The notes under the pieces are model-generated. The model searched no databases, was not told the origin of the DNA, and saw nothing but the letters and a program-made list of their open reading frames with translations. Of a stretch of 64,000 nucleotides of DNA, positions 11,401 through 24,829 are shown piece by piece. Each line of letters starts with the position of its first letter. Position 1 is the first letter of the stretch. This stretch comes from Oasisia sp. SBJ-2009 (lineage: Eukaryota; Annelida; Polychaeta; Sabellida; Siboglinidae): the NCBI GenBank assembly GCA_964017155.1, contig OZ024854.1, positions 69,192,754-69,256,753 of the forward strand, given 5' to 3'. Made by a program: the position numbers and the translations under genes.

Positions 11401-14400
11401 TGTCTGATGGCCCAATAAAACAACACATTGGTCTGTGTCTGACGTCTATAAAACAACACATTGGTCTGTGTCTGACGTCTATAAAACAACACATTGGTCT
11501 GTGTCTGACGTCTATAAAACAACACATTGGTCTGTGGCTGACGTCTATAAAACAACACATTGGTCTGTGTCTGACGTCTATAAAACAACAGAGGTTGAGT
11601 TAATGCACAAACTCACACAGTTCTTCTTGTTCTGCCGATGTATGTTGTGATGCCTACTTACAGAGTATGAATGAAAAAATAGTGTTTAGGATGTTAATTA
11701 ATAAACTTATGTTGTGTGTTTCTGATGTATTTATGTGTGTTTTTCTTACTATTTCAGTTACATGAACATAGTTGAGAATCTGCCAACATACGGCATCCAC
11801 TACTACGAAGTGAAGGTATGACAGGCTTAGTGGTTCATCCTGACTGGGTCTTTTGGTTGTAGAAGATGAATGTTACGTGAAGGGTAATTAATTCCAAAAG
11901 ATTAAAGGAATTCTTTTTAATGTTATATGCATTTGATGTGTATTGCATCAACCTGTGATAAGTTTGTATACGTACAGTCTCTGCTACTTTTGTATAAGTA
12001 CAGTCTCTGCTACTTTTGTATAAGTACAGTCTCTGCTACTTTTGTATAAGTACAGTCTCTGCTACTTTTGTATAAGTACAGTCTCTGCTACTTTTGTATA
12101 AGTACAGTCTCTGCTACTTTTGTATAAGTACAGTCTCTGCTACTTTTGTATAAGTACAGTCTCTGCTACTTTTGTATAAGTACAGTCTCTGCTACTTTTG
12201 TATAAGTACAGTCTCTGCTACTTTTGTATAAGTAGTCTCTGCTACTTTTGTATAAGTACAGTCTCTGCTACTTTTGTGTATGTACAGTCTCTGCTACTTT
12301 TGTATAAGTACAGTCTCTGCTACTTTTGTGTATGTACAGTCTCTGCTACTTTTGTGTATGTACAGTCTCTGCTACATTTGTATAAGTACAGTCTCTGCTA
12401 CTTTTGTATAAGTACAGTCTTTGCTACTTTTGTATAAGTAGTCTCTGCTACTTTTGTATAAGTACAGTCTGTGCTACTTTTGTTTATGTACAGTCTCTGC
12501 TACTTTTGTATAAGTACAGTCTCTGCTACTTTTGTATAAGTACAGTCTCTGCTACTTTTGTATAAATACAGTCTGTGCTACTTTTGTATAAGTACAGTCT
12601 CTGCTACTTTTGTATAAGTACAGTCTCTGCTACTTTTGTATAAGTACAGTCTCTGCTGCTTTTGTATAAGTACAGTCTCTGCTACTTTTGTATAAGTACA
12701 GTCTCTGCTACCTTTGTATAAGTACAGTCTCTGCTACCTTTGTATAAGTACAGTCTCTGCTACCTTTGTATAAGTACAGTCTCTGCTACTTTTGTATAAG
12801 TACAGTCTCTGCTACTTTTGTATAAGTACAGTCTCTGCTACTTTTGTATAAGTACAGTCTCTGCTACTTTTGTATAAGTACAGTCTCTGCTACTTTTGTA
12901 TAAGTACAGTCTCTGCTACTTTTGTATAAGTACAGTCTCTGCTACTTTTGTATAAGTACAGTCTCTGCTACTTTTGTATAAGTACAGTCTCTGCTACTTT
13001 TGTATAAGTACAGTCTCTGCTACTTTTGTATATGTACAGTCTCTGCTACTTTTGTATAAGTACAGTCTCTGCTACTTTTGTATAAGTACAGTCTCTGCTA
13101 CTTTTGTATAAGTACAGTCTCTGCTACTTTTGTATAAGTACAGTCTCTGCTACTTTTGTATAAGTACAGTCTCTGCTACTTTTGTATATGTACAGTCTCT
13201 GCTACTTTTGTATAAGTACAGTCTCTGCTACTTTTGTATAAGTACAGTCTTTGCTACTTTTGTATATGTACAGTCTCTGCTACTTTTGTATATGTACAGT
13301 CTCTGCTACTTTTGTATATGTACAGTCTCTGCTACTTTTGTATAAGTACAGTCTCTGCTACTTTTGTATAAGTACAGTCTCTGCTACTTTTGTATAAGTA
13401 CAGTCTCTGCTACTTTTGTATAAGTACAGTCTCTGCTACTTTTGTATAAGTACAGTCTCTGCTACTTTTGTATAAGTACAGTCTCTGCTACTTTTGTATA
13501 AGTACAGTCTCTGCTACTTTTGTATATGTACAGTCTCTGCTACTCTTGTCTGGCAAATCACTGCATAACTTGTGTTATTGCGCAACAAACTGATACATAA
13601 TTGAGTTGTGTGAGTCACTGAGCTGGCTGCTGTGGGGATGATTAAGTGAACTGTGCAATGACAGGTGACTTTAGACACAGTGAACTTGTGAAATAAACTA
13701 CCAAAGTCTTGTGAAATAAACCAAATATTCATGACTGCTTCATGCAGGCAGTATAGGCAGAGCCCAAGCTAGATACTCTGCGTGTGGAGTTATTTTTTCA
13801 ATATATTGTCAGAGTTATACATGTTTAATAAAACACAGTTGCAATAAAATGATATGAAATAATTACGTTAACAGGATTAATAAGAAATTGCCTACAGTAC
13901 AACATTTTTATATTTAAAAATATTATAGATTCTCTTATCATGTAAACAGTTGATATTATAAGACAGGCTGATGCATCAAAGGGATGCCTCTTAATACGGG
14001 TGCATTGACATGTGTTATTGTTGTTGTTGTTGTTGTTGTTGACATGTGTTGTTGTTGTCAGGACAAGAGCAGCCTCCCATGGTGGCTGGGGCTGGGGTAC
14101 CAGGGAATCTCCCTCTACGACTACACAGACAAGAAGGTCCCGCGCCGAGTGAGTCCTTCCACTCTTCCATTCTTCCATGTAATATAATATAATATAATAA
14201 TAATTGCACCTAAATCTTTGGAACCCGACTCAGAGACTCGTCTCATCAAAATGGTTGGTCAATCTCAGAGTCAATAAGAAATGTTTCATTGTCAACTGGT
14301 GGTTTGATGTGATTATGCAGGTTTGATGTGATTATGGAGGTTTGATGTGATTATGGAATAATAATCCACCCCAGTAGCATGTGTCGTTAGAAACCTGGGC

Positions 14401-17400
14401 CTGAGACACGTCATCAGTGGTTCAACATGACACCACCAGGGGCTTCTCAGTCTCAGTCTCAGTCTCAGTTGGCCAACACACTGAGCTGTCTGCCTCATGA
14501 GTCACAGTTTATTCTGCCAAAGGAACTAAGTATTGTGAATGGTCTCTTAAAATATGCTCTGTAAACAGCTTTGAAGCTGAGATGATACATTTGACTACAG
14601 TCACAATTGACATGTCATGTCTGTTGTATTGACATGTCATGTCTGTTGTATTGACATGTCATGTCTTGTATTGACATGTCATGTCTGTTGTATTGACATG
14701 TCATGTCTGTTGTATTGACATGTCATGTCTGTTGTATTGTCATGTCTTGTATTGACATGTCCTGCTTGTTGTGTTGACGTGTCATGTCTGTTGTGTTGAC
14801 GTGTCATGTCTGTTGTGTTGACGTGTCATGTCTGTTGTGTTGACGTGTCATGTATGTTGTGTTGACGTGTCATGTCTGTTGTATTGACGTGTCATGTCTG
14901 TTGTGTTGACGTGTCATGTCTGTTGTGTTGACGTGTCATGTCTGTTGTGTTGACGTGTCATGTCTGTTGTGTTGACGTGTCATGTCTGTTGTATTGACAT
15001 GTCATGTCTGTTGTGTTGACGTGTCATGTCTGTTGTGTTGACGTGTCATGTCTGTTGTGTTGACGTGTCATGTCTGTTGTATTGACGTGTCATGTCTGTT
15101 GTGTTGACGTGTCGTGTCTGTCTGCAGGTGTTTGCGTGGAAACAATTAGAGAACCTGTACTTCCGGGACAAGAAGTTCTCCATAGAAGTCCATGATCCTA
15201 AGCGGTAAGTTGCCCTGGGGCTGTGTGCTGCAGTCTGTCCCCACGTGGTAGGTGAGCACTCAGGTATTCATGCACGCCATAATGCACCCCAAATCACTTC
15301 TCTGAACCCCCAATACTGTCCAGGGTTTCATCCCGGAGTCAAGGAGTTAACGTTCCCCACCCTTCTCACATCTGCTCCCTCTACCCTTTCTTCCCCTTTA
15401 GGGTGTTGTCATTATTTGCCATGCTGGGAAAGTTAAATATGTGACAACGTTTTTGCAAAGTGATAAAACCAACTAGTTATAAGTAGCTTCATGTGTCACT
15501 GACTGAGGCATCAAATAGTCATTTATGTTCAAATTATAGTAAAATGTGTTTATTAAATGCTTTTTCTACCTTTGATTTCCTGTTTTATTAATGCCAGGCA
15601 GTCATTGTCCATTCATTATGTTTTTTGCAGACTATGGTCAGTTATCTCTGCGTATAACAGATTAAAATTGAAGTCACTTGAGGCAAAGCTTTCATTAACA
15701 TAATTGTTTTGCTCTTATTATCCAATAAGGTCCACATAAATTAAAGGTTTCATATTTGTTCATGATGATGTATTAGCATAATCATGTTTTTCCACAAATT
15801 AATTAGCTTTTGTGCCACATTCCCAATAACACTGACTAGTTAGCTGGCTGTTGTGATGCATTGGTCTCTAATGATATCTTAATTGAACAGCGAAATCTGT
15901 GAGAACTGGACTTTATAAAGGTCATACATCAGTTATTGCAGGTTTTGTTGCCCAATTAATTGTATACAATAGTATTGTTATGCATGCATTATGATAGCTG
16001 TGTCTTAGCGATTTCTTAGTAAATAAAGGGCATGTTTTAATGTTTTTTTTACTCACATCTTTATGACGACAAAATCTCAGAACTGGCACAACTTTCACAA
16101 AGAGTCTTCTTAATTTGTCAAACTTGGATTTGACCATCTAAGAACCTGTCTTAAAAATTTAAAGTAGAATCAATTTGAAAAGTAGTGTTGACTGTAACTA
16201 ATGCAGTCAAAAGTTATTTTAAAGAAACAAACTGTTTTTGATGACAATAGAAGAGGTAAAGAGTGGTCATATCGGCCTAGAGAGTTGACATTTGTGACGT
16301 GGTGTAGGAGTGAAGTGAAGTCATCAGGTAGTTGGCCACTGCAGCTAGCAAGGCTCACCTAGACCGTTGATGTTAGCGAGTGTGTTGTGTGTTTTCCTGC
16401 CCGTCTCCGTGCGTTCGTTCATGCGTGCGTTCGTTCATGCGTGCGTGCTCGCTCGTCGTCGCTTCAGTATCGTGCACGCGCTGAGCAGCTTCAACCTGTA
16501 CGAGGACGCCATCCACGAACCTCTCGAGGAGTTCGATGACCTCTCTGACGCCATCTCTGACCCTACCACACAGTAAGTGTCGTCTCGCGCTTCCTCGCTT
16601 CCTCAGTGCCCTCTCTCTCACTCTCTCTCTCTCGCTCTAGCCGACGCTTGACACAAGACACGGACTTGTCATGTTCCTGGTCACCTCAACGCTTCTCCAC
16701 GAGAAACATTCTCACAAAGTGTCCAGTTCCCAGGCAGATATGTGCAGTAGTTGGACAGATGGTGGGCAGTGGTCAGTGCAGTGGTCAGTGCAGTGGTTAG
16801 TGCAGTGGTCAGTGCAGTGGTCAGTGCAGTGGTCAATGCAGTGGTCAGTGCAGTGGGCAGTGCAACGGTCTGTGCAGCGGTCAGTGCAGCGGTCAGTGCA
16901 GTGGTCAGTGCAGTGGTCAGTGCAGCGGTCAGTGCAGCGATCAAGGCAGTGGTCAGTGCAGCGGTCAGTGCAGTGGTCAGTGCAGTGGTCAGTGCATTGG
17001 ACTTGGCTTGGTGCATTGCCTTGAGTCAGCATTATTTCACTAGGACTGATATTTGATCAACAAAGAGCCTTACATCAGGTCTTGTGCATACACAAACACA
17101 CTGAAGCCTGTTGAAGGTCCCCTGAGTTAGGTCTTGTGCACACACAAACACATTGAAGCCTGTTGAAGGTCCCCTGAGTTAGGTATTGTGCACACACAAA
17201 CACACTGAAGCCTGTTCAAGGTCCCCTGAGTTAGGTCTTGTGCACATACAAACACATTGAAGCCTGTTGAAGGTCCCCTGAGTCAGGTCTTGTGCACACA
17301 CAAACACATTGAAGCCTGTTGAAGGTCCCCTGAGTTAGGTCTTGTGCACACACAAACACACTGAAGCCTCTGGAAGGTCCCCTGAGTTAGGTCTTGTGCA

Positions 17401-20400
17401 CACACAAACACATTGAAGCCTGTTGAAGGTCCCCTGAGTTAGGTATTGTGCACACACAAACACATTGAAGCCTGTTGAAGGTCCCCTAAGTCAGGTCTTG
17501 TGCACACACAAACACACTGAAGCCTGTGGAAGGTCCCCTGAGTTAGGTCTTGTGCACACACAAACACACTGAAGCCTGTTGAAGGTCCCCTGAGTCAGGT
17601 CTTGTGCACACACAAACACACTGAAGCCTGTTGAAGGTCCCCTGAGTTAGGTCTTGTGCACACACAAACACACTGAAGCCTGTGGAAGGTCCCCTGAGTT
17701 AGTTCTTGTGCACACACAAACACACTGAAGCCTGTTGAAGGTCCCCTGAGTCAGACTTTGGCTTATGTTTCTGTATCAAAAATCTTAGCTCAAATGTTTT
17801 TGAATGTGAGAATAGTATTTTTTTAAAGACAGAAAAACAGAAGATGAGGTTTGAGCCGGCCATAGACATGAGTGACACATTATAACAAGTAGTCAGGGAT
17901 GTTTACATCTTCAGTCTTGCATTTTTAAGACCGTGGAATGGTGCACCAAATATGTGTTTTACAGACATAAAAAGGTCTGAAATTATTTGCTTTCATCAAC
18001 CAAAGCCCAGACCCAGGCTTGGGTGATTAAGTTCGACAAAGATGGAAGGAGTGGACTGCACCAAGTCTAATTGTTGATGAAACAGTCAACATGTTCAGAT
18101 ACATCCGCCTTAAAAGTCTGTAAAATATCATCAGTCAGATCATTCCAGAGCCGTGCCCGCTGTAGGAGTAGGTGTAGAGTAGGTGTAGGTGTAGAGTAGT
18201 TGGATCACCCCTCCCGTCTGTGTGTGTCTGTTCCTTGTCTTTGTGTCTGTCTCTACAGCATGGTGTTTCTAACCTGTCGTAGCTGCACTGTCTGAGTAAC
18301 CTGCATGTTCTGTTGAGACTGTCACATGACATGTCAACTCACAACAACTGGTGGCAGCTAACAAGTTGTCCATGTGAATGAGCAACACCCAGAAGAGTCT
18401 GAGAAGACAGGATATAAAAGTGTATATTGTTATGATGATAGACGTCTACTGGAGTCCACCGTTGTCATGGATACGGTGACGCAGTCATCTCCCCCGTCAT
18501 CTCCCCCGTCATCTCCCCGTCATCTCCCCCGTCATCTCCCCGTCATCTCCCCGTCATCTCCCTGTCATCTCCCCGTCATCTCCCCGTCATCTCCCCCGTC
18601 ATCTCCCCGTCATCTCCCCCGTCATCTCCCCGTCATCTCCCTGTCATCTCCCCGTCATCTCCCCGTCATCTCCCCCGTCATCTCCCCCGTCATCTCCCCC
18701 GTCATCTCCCCCGTCATCTCCCCGTCATCTCCCCGTCATCTCCCTCGTCATCTCCCCCGTCATCTCCCCCGTCATCTCCCCGTCATCTCCCCGTCATCTC
18801 CCCTGTCATCTCCCCCGTCATCTCCCCCGTCATCTCCCCGTCATCTCCCTCGTCATCTCCCCCGTCATCTCCCCCGTCATCTCCCCGTCATCTCCCCGTC
18901 ATCTCCCCGTCATCTCCCCTGTCATCTCCCCCGTCATCTCCCCCGTCATCTCCCCGTCATCTCCCCCGTCATCTCCCCCGTCATCTCCCCCGTCATCTCC
19001 CCCGTCATCTCCCTTGTTGCAACCATAAAAACGTTGATCATTTTATTAACGTAACTGTATTGCACCTTAAATTTCAGTTATTTATTATTATCACTTATTG
19101 TCATTGATGCTAATTAATTAATTGTCAGATGATAATTACATTGCTGACTGCCACTGGGGATTCAATGTAGGCGACAATAAATGCACCATTTGTTCAAAAA
19201 TGTCCTGTTCAGGAAATTAGAATTGGTGCCTGTAGCTGGGTTGACTCAGTACGCAGACCTGTCAACTGTGAAGACAGGTGGAAGTGACACTTACACAGTT
19301 GGTGTCACTGGCCAAGTGTCTTGATAGAGGGATAACACAGAACTAGTCTGATTGGTCAAGACGACTGGCTGAATAGTGGTGAGTGGTGGAGTTGGTCAAG
19401 CGTGACTGGCTGAATAGTGGTGAGTGGTGGAGTTGGTCAAGCGTGACTGGCTGAATAGTGGTGAGTGGTGGAGTTGGTCAAGCGTGACTGGCTGAATAGT
19501 GGTGAGTGGTGGAGTTGGTCAAGCGTGACTGGCTGAATAGTGGTGAGTGGTGGAGTTGGTCAAGCGTGACTGGCTGAATAGTGGTGAGTGGTGGAGTTGG
19601 TCAAGTGTGACTGGCTGAATAGTGGTGAGTGGTGGAGTTGGTCAAGCGTGACTGGCTGAATAGTGGTGAGTGGTGGAGTTGGTCAAGCGTGACTACACAT
19701 ATTGTCTGTCCAGTCTGAGACTGATGCTGAGATTCACAAACTGAGACTGAACTACACCTACGAGAAAGTGAGACTGAACTATTGAGACCAAAATACAAAG
19801 ACTGACCTGATGAACCTCAGTAGACTGGACTGTCGGTTCTGTGAAATGTCTACATGTCCAGCTGACAAGTAGAATGAAGAGTTCATTTGTCTGTACACTG
19901 TAGACAATTCACTTCTATGAACAACAACATTTCAAAACCTACTATTCTTGTTTTTCTTATTTTACTTGCTATAAACAGCCGAATTATTACACAGACAACA
20001 AACAGTAGCAATTTCACTTGTCCATTGGCAAATGTGGTTGTTGTGGGCTAACAGACAAGCAGAGTTTCTAGCCCTGTCTATACGTGACCATTGAGACTGA
20101 CCGACTGACCGTGTGAGTGACCACTGTGCTGTCTGCTGCAGGGTGTCTGTGAGTCGTCGTACGTTCAGTCCGGGCAACGTGAATGTGCATGCGTGGTTCG
20201 CTGCAACGCCCCAACTCACAAAATGCATCTGGTCTATGGCCGTGAGTCAACATCAGTTCTACCTCGACCGCAAACAGAGCAAGGTAGGGGGCAGCACCGG
20301 CACTCTACCCGTGGCTGACGAAACCGTGCTGAAACATTTCTCATGGCGAATAATGTAGTTATGTAGACCAGGATTATTCAAGAAATTTTGCATAGCAAAG

Positions 20401-23400
20401 GGTTTATAGTGGATGAATTAAGATTTTGTTTATAAACCAGGCTGCAGATGTCCAGCACACAGCGCTAACATTGTCATATAATGTCACAGTTGAACCACAC
20501 AGTCAGCTAGTGACAGTTCTCAGTAACGATATGTTATGTGATTTTCTACTTTATAAATCCTACTATTTCCAGTTTTTAAAGGAATTCACTACAGTTAGTT
20601 ACAATTAATGATATGCTAAACGAATATTGTTAACAAATTATTGCATTTTTCTAGCTATAAGTGGCATTGTTTAATACAGTTAGAGTTGTTGGATGATGAC
20701 TTGACGATGTCGTTGCAGTCTCAGATTCCCCTGATGCGGAGTATGACAGACATCGCCACTGAACTGTGTCGAAGTACGTCCTCCCTGCAGAACTCAGCGA
20801 CCTCTGGTGGCAGCGGTGCAGTCAGTCGCAGCAACAGTTGCCACAGTCTGTCAGTGTCGGTGTCGTTATCGACACACCCTTCCAGGGCCGAGTGTGAGTC
20901 ACCGCGGGAATGTCTTCTACCTACAGTTGTCTAAACCTACCACAAGGTTATTGGGGTAGATGTTTATGTCTCTTTATTAGCATATGTTCTTTTTCTAGGA
21001 AAATGCTTAAGATTTGACATGTCTGTTAAAGATTTCACTCATGTTACCAGTTGCTTTGGGGGTAATTTTGTGATGAGACACGTAAAGAGAACCTGTTTGA
21101 CATGATGTGTTTGGCGCCATCTAGTGTCAGTAACCTGAGACTGAGTGATGTGTTTGGCGCCCTCTAGTGTCAGTAACCTGAGACTGAGTGATGTGTTTGG
21201 CGCCCCCTAGTGTCGGTGGATGACGTTGAGGCGGCGCGGACGGCCCACAAGGAGATGTTTGCGGCTCTGAAGGCGCGGAGGGATCTGCTGGAGGAGGCTG
21301 TGAGGAAGAAGACGGAGGAACTGAAGGCCTTGTGTATCAAGGAGGGGGTGTGTATCAAGGAGGGGGTGTGTATCAAGGAGGGTGTGTGTATCAAGGAGGG
21401 GGTGTGTATCAAGGAGGGGGTGTGTATCAAGGAAGGGGTGTGTATCAAGGAGGGGGTGTGTATCAAGGAGGGGGTGTGTATCAAGGAGGGGTGTGTATCA
21501 AGGAGGGGGTGTGTATCAAGGAGGGGGTGTGTATCAAGGAGGGTGTGTGTATCAAGGAGGGGGTGTGTATCAAGGAGGGGGTGTGTATCAAGGAGGGGGT
21601 GTGTATCAAGGAGGGGGTGTGTATCAAGGAGGGGGTGTGTATCAAGGAGGGGTGTGTATCAAGGAGGGGTGTGTATCAAGGAGGGGGTGTGTATCAGGGA
21701 GGGGTGTGTATCAGGGGGTGTGTGTATCAGGGAGGGGGTGTGTATCAAGGAGAGTGTGTGTATCAAGGAGGGTGTGTGTATCAAGGAGGGTGTGTGTATC
21801 AAGGAGGGTGTGTGTATCGGAGGGTGTGTGTATCATGCAGGGGGCGTGTATCAGGGAGGGGGTGTGGATCAGGGAGGGTGTGTGTATCAGGGAGGGGTAT
21901 ATTAAGGAGGGGGTGTAACAAGGAGGGTGTGTGTATTAGGGATGGTGTGTGTATCAGGGAGTGGGTGTATATTAAGGGGGGTGTGTGTGTATCAAGGATG
22001 GTGTATCAATGAGGGGTGTCTATCAAGGAGGGGGTGTATATCAAGGAAGGGGTGTGTAGTTATGTTGACGTTGAAAGAAACACGCAAATGTGTTATTTGT
22101 GTTTTGGAATTCTTTGCTCTGGAGGATGTTTGTTGAAAGTAAACAGGCTCTGTGGTCTTGCGATGTGTAAAATACAAATCTCCCTGCAGGAGCTGACAGG
22201 GAAACTTCCCAAGGAGATCCCACTAGCCCCTGGGGAGCCAATGCCCCAGGTGAGGAAGAGGGTGCGCACAGGATTCACCCTCTCTCCCCAAATCATCAAC
22301 CACGCTTCCAACGTAAGTATCCATCATCACTGTCAATCTTTATTGTTACATAAAGTCCAGTACATAAAAAATACTGTTTGGTCCGGTCCGGTCCGGTCCG
22401 GTCCGGTCCGGTCCGGTCCGGTCCGGTCCGGTCCGGTCCGGTCCGGTCCGGTCCGGTCCGGTTCCAGATACATTGCAAATGTTCAGTGTACATTATGCAA
22501 CTATTGGAATGAAGCAACATATTTGCACATATTTCTTATGTACAGAAGTTCTAAGGCAATTGTAATTCACAAATGGGGATATCGTTTTAAATACAGTTAC
22601 AATTTAATAAAAAAAGTAGATATTTGACATGTTATGTCAGATATGTGACTTATTATAAGGTATAATTTTTATGAAAATTAGGTTAGAAAGTTATTTGGAA
22701 TAAATGAAGGCAAGGCAAATGTTTCTGTGTGTTTCTCTACAGAGTTAGCAGTTGTCCATAGGTGAAGGCTTTGAAAAAAATTATTTTGTTAAAATAATCT
22801 CAGATATTGATCTTGTATTTTCATCAAGTATTCGCTGTTCCTTTGTAGAATGAGGAGAACCTGTCGAAGTTGGAGCTGGAGTTTGATGTCCAGGACAAGA
22901 TCGTGAAGGCAGCCCACCAACTGGCTCAGGACAAGACCGTTGCAAAGAATGTGCGCAAGAAACGCAAACAGTCGTATCACCGCGCCGTCCAGAAGGTAAA
23001 GAAATAGTCCCAGGTTATGTAATGTTTATATATTTAATTAAGAACAATTACTTGTGCTCGCACACTTTGAGACAATGTAGAGGGTTCGACAATGTCACTA
23101 ATCTATAATAACTAATGTTGTCACACACACACACACACTAGGTGGAGACACTAGTAGCTGTTGGAGACAAACAAAATAAAATGTAAAGCGCAACTAGTAC
23201 TTTAAAATCAAACTAAACATTTGAGTTGTTTGCTCTTGTTCTCCCTCTCTCTCCCACTCCCCCACCTCCCTCTCCCCCTCTCTCTCCCTCTCCCCCCAGG
23301 TGATGTCATGAGGTATCTGTAGTGTGTTGTTTCTCTGTCCCAGTTGAAGGATCTGGAGAAGACATTAAACGACTACCGGAGGTACGCTGGCAAGACTCCA

Positions 23401-24793
23401 GTGGCGCTCCGGGGCTCCGTGGAAGGTGAGTTGATGATGGCAAGAAGACAGGACCAGTGCAGCACTGACACGTGGCTCCACTCCACCAGTTAGACATGTG
23501 TCTGAAGCAGTTTAGAAAGTGTTAATAGAAGCTGGCATCATCTCATCAGGACTGGACATTTCTGGTTTTCATTGTATGGAAAAGATTCTGCAGATGTGTG
23601 AAGTGTTTGAAATGTCAGAGACCAAGTGTGAGACCAGGTGAGACCAAGTGAGACCAGGTGAGACCAAGTGAGACCAAGTGAGACCAGGTGAGACCAAGTG
23701 AGACCAGGTGAGACCAAGTGAGACCAGGTGAGACCAAGTGAGACCAAGTGAGACCAGGTGAGACCAGGTGAGACCAAGTGAGACCAAGTGAGACCAGGTG
23801 AGACCAGGTGAGACCAAGTGAGACCAAGTGAGACCAGGTGAGACCAGGTGAGACCAAGTGAGACCAAGTGAGACCAGGTGAGACCAGGTGAGACCAAGTG
23901 AGACCAGGGAGTAGTGTCACTGCACTTGGTCACATGACCTTCTAGCAATGCTCAGCTTAAGCGGCAAGCTTAGTTCTAGAACACGTAAGGGTTTTGTTAA
24001 ACTTCTCTTTGGACATAAAACTTGTTTTCTAATCACCGTTTGCACTTTGATACGCCTGATGTCAGGTTTAGACTCACTTAGAACGAGAGAATGGAGTTGC
24101 TTTGTGTCTCACTGCTTCTTGGTTTGCCTATGGACATTCGGTTAAAACTGTCTGCTTTTTCAAGTCCAAAACTAATGGTGATGCTAGACACCACTAGGGG
24201 GAGCTGCAGCATTGTATGGGGTCAAAGGTGACTGGGTCATGTGACAAGTTATGTGACAAGATGACTTGCTTCTGTGTCCCAGTGAGGTCACATCACACCT
24301 GGGTCAGGATTCAGTTCAGGGTGGATTCTTCTCTCCTGAAATATTGTTAATTTTAACAACATAATAGGTGAGACGTTGAGTGACATCAGTTTAATGTTTT
24401 CCAGACATCAGTGACTTAAGGATTTCTCTCAACTGAACACCTGCCATTTTGTGTAGTTTGATATTTCGCTGACAAATATGTGCACCGTGCAAAGTAGACT
24501 ATAGTTTTAGATTTAAATTAAAGCAGATTGTTTTCAAGCTTTATGTAGGCACTACTTTGTATATTTTGAAAATGAACATAAACCAATTTTGTCTGTAAAA
24601 CAAAAGCTAAAAAAGAAAGTTGGTATTTTGATGTGCGAGTGAATTATCGGTAGAAGTAATTGGGTTAATAAGGAGTATTACAAAACACTAGTAGATGTAT
24701 TAGTAAGAAACTTAACTTATGGAGTAGGGGCAGTGTTGCACTTGAATTTGTTGTGTGCTTAGCATTTTTATCACGTGTGGATGTGTGTGTAAG

Positions 24794-24829
<36 letters not shown>

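Noticed and set aside
20894..20934. Extension of the exon at 20719 to the stop at 20934
   Set aside because: A strong donor at 20894 with matching phase leads to the conserved coiled-coil exon, so the read-through frame is most likely intronic, though a short isoform cannot be ruled out.
23298..23343. Acceptor at 23299 as the start of the exon
   Set aside because: Using it places stop codons (e.g. TGA in AGGTGATGTCATGAG, TAG) before the conserved helix; the acceptor at 23343 restores the FRMD4 alignment.
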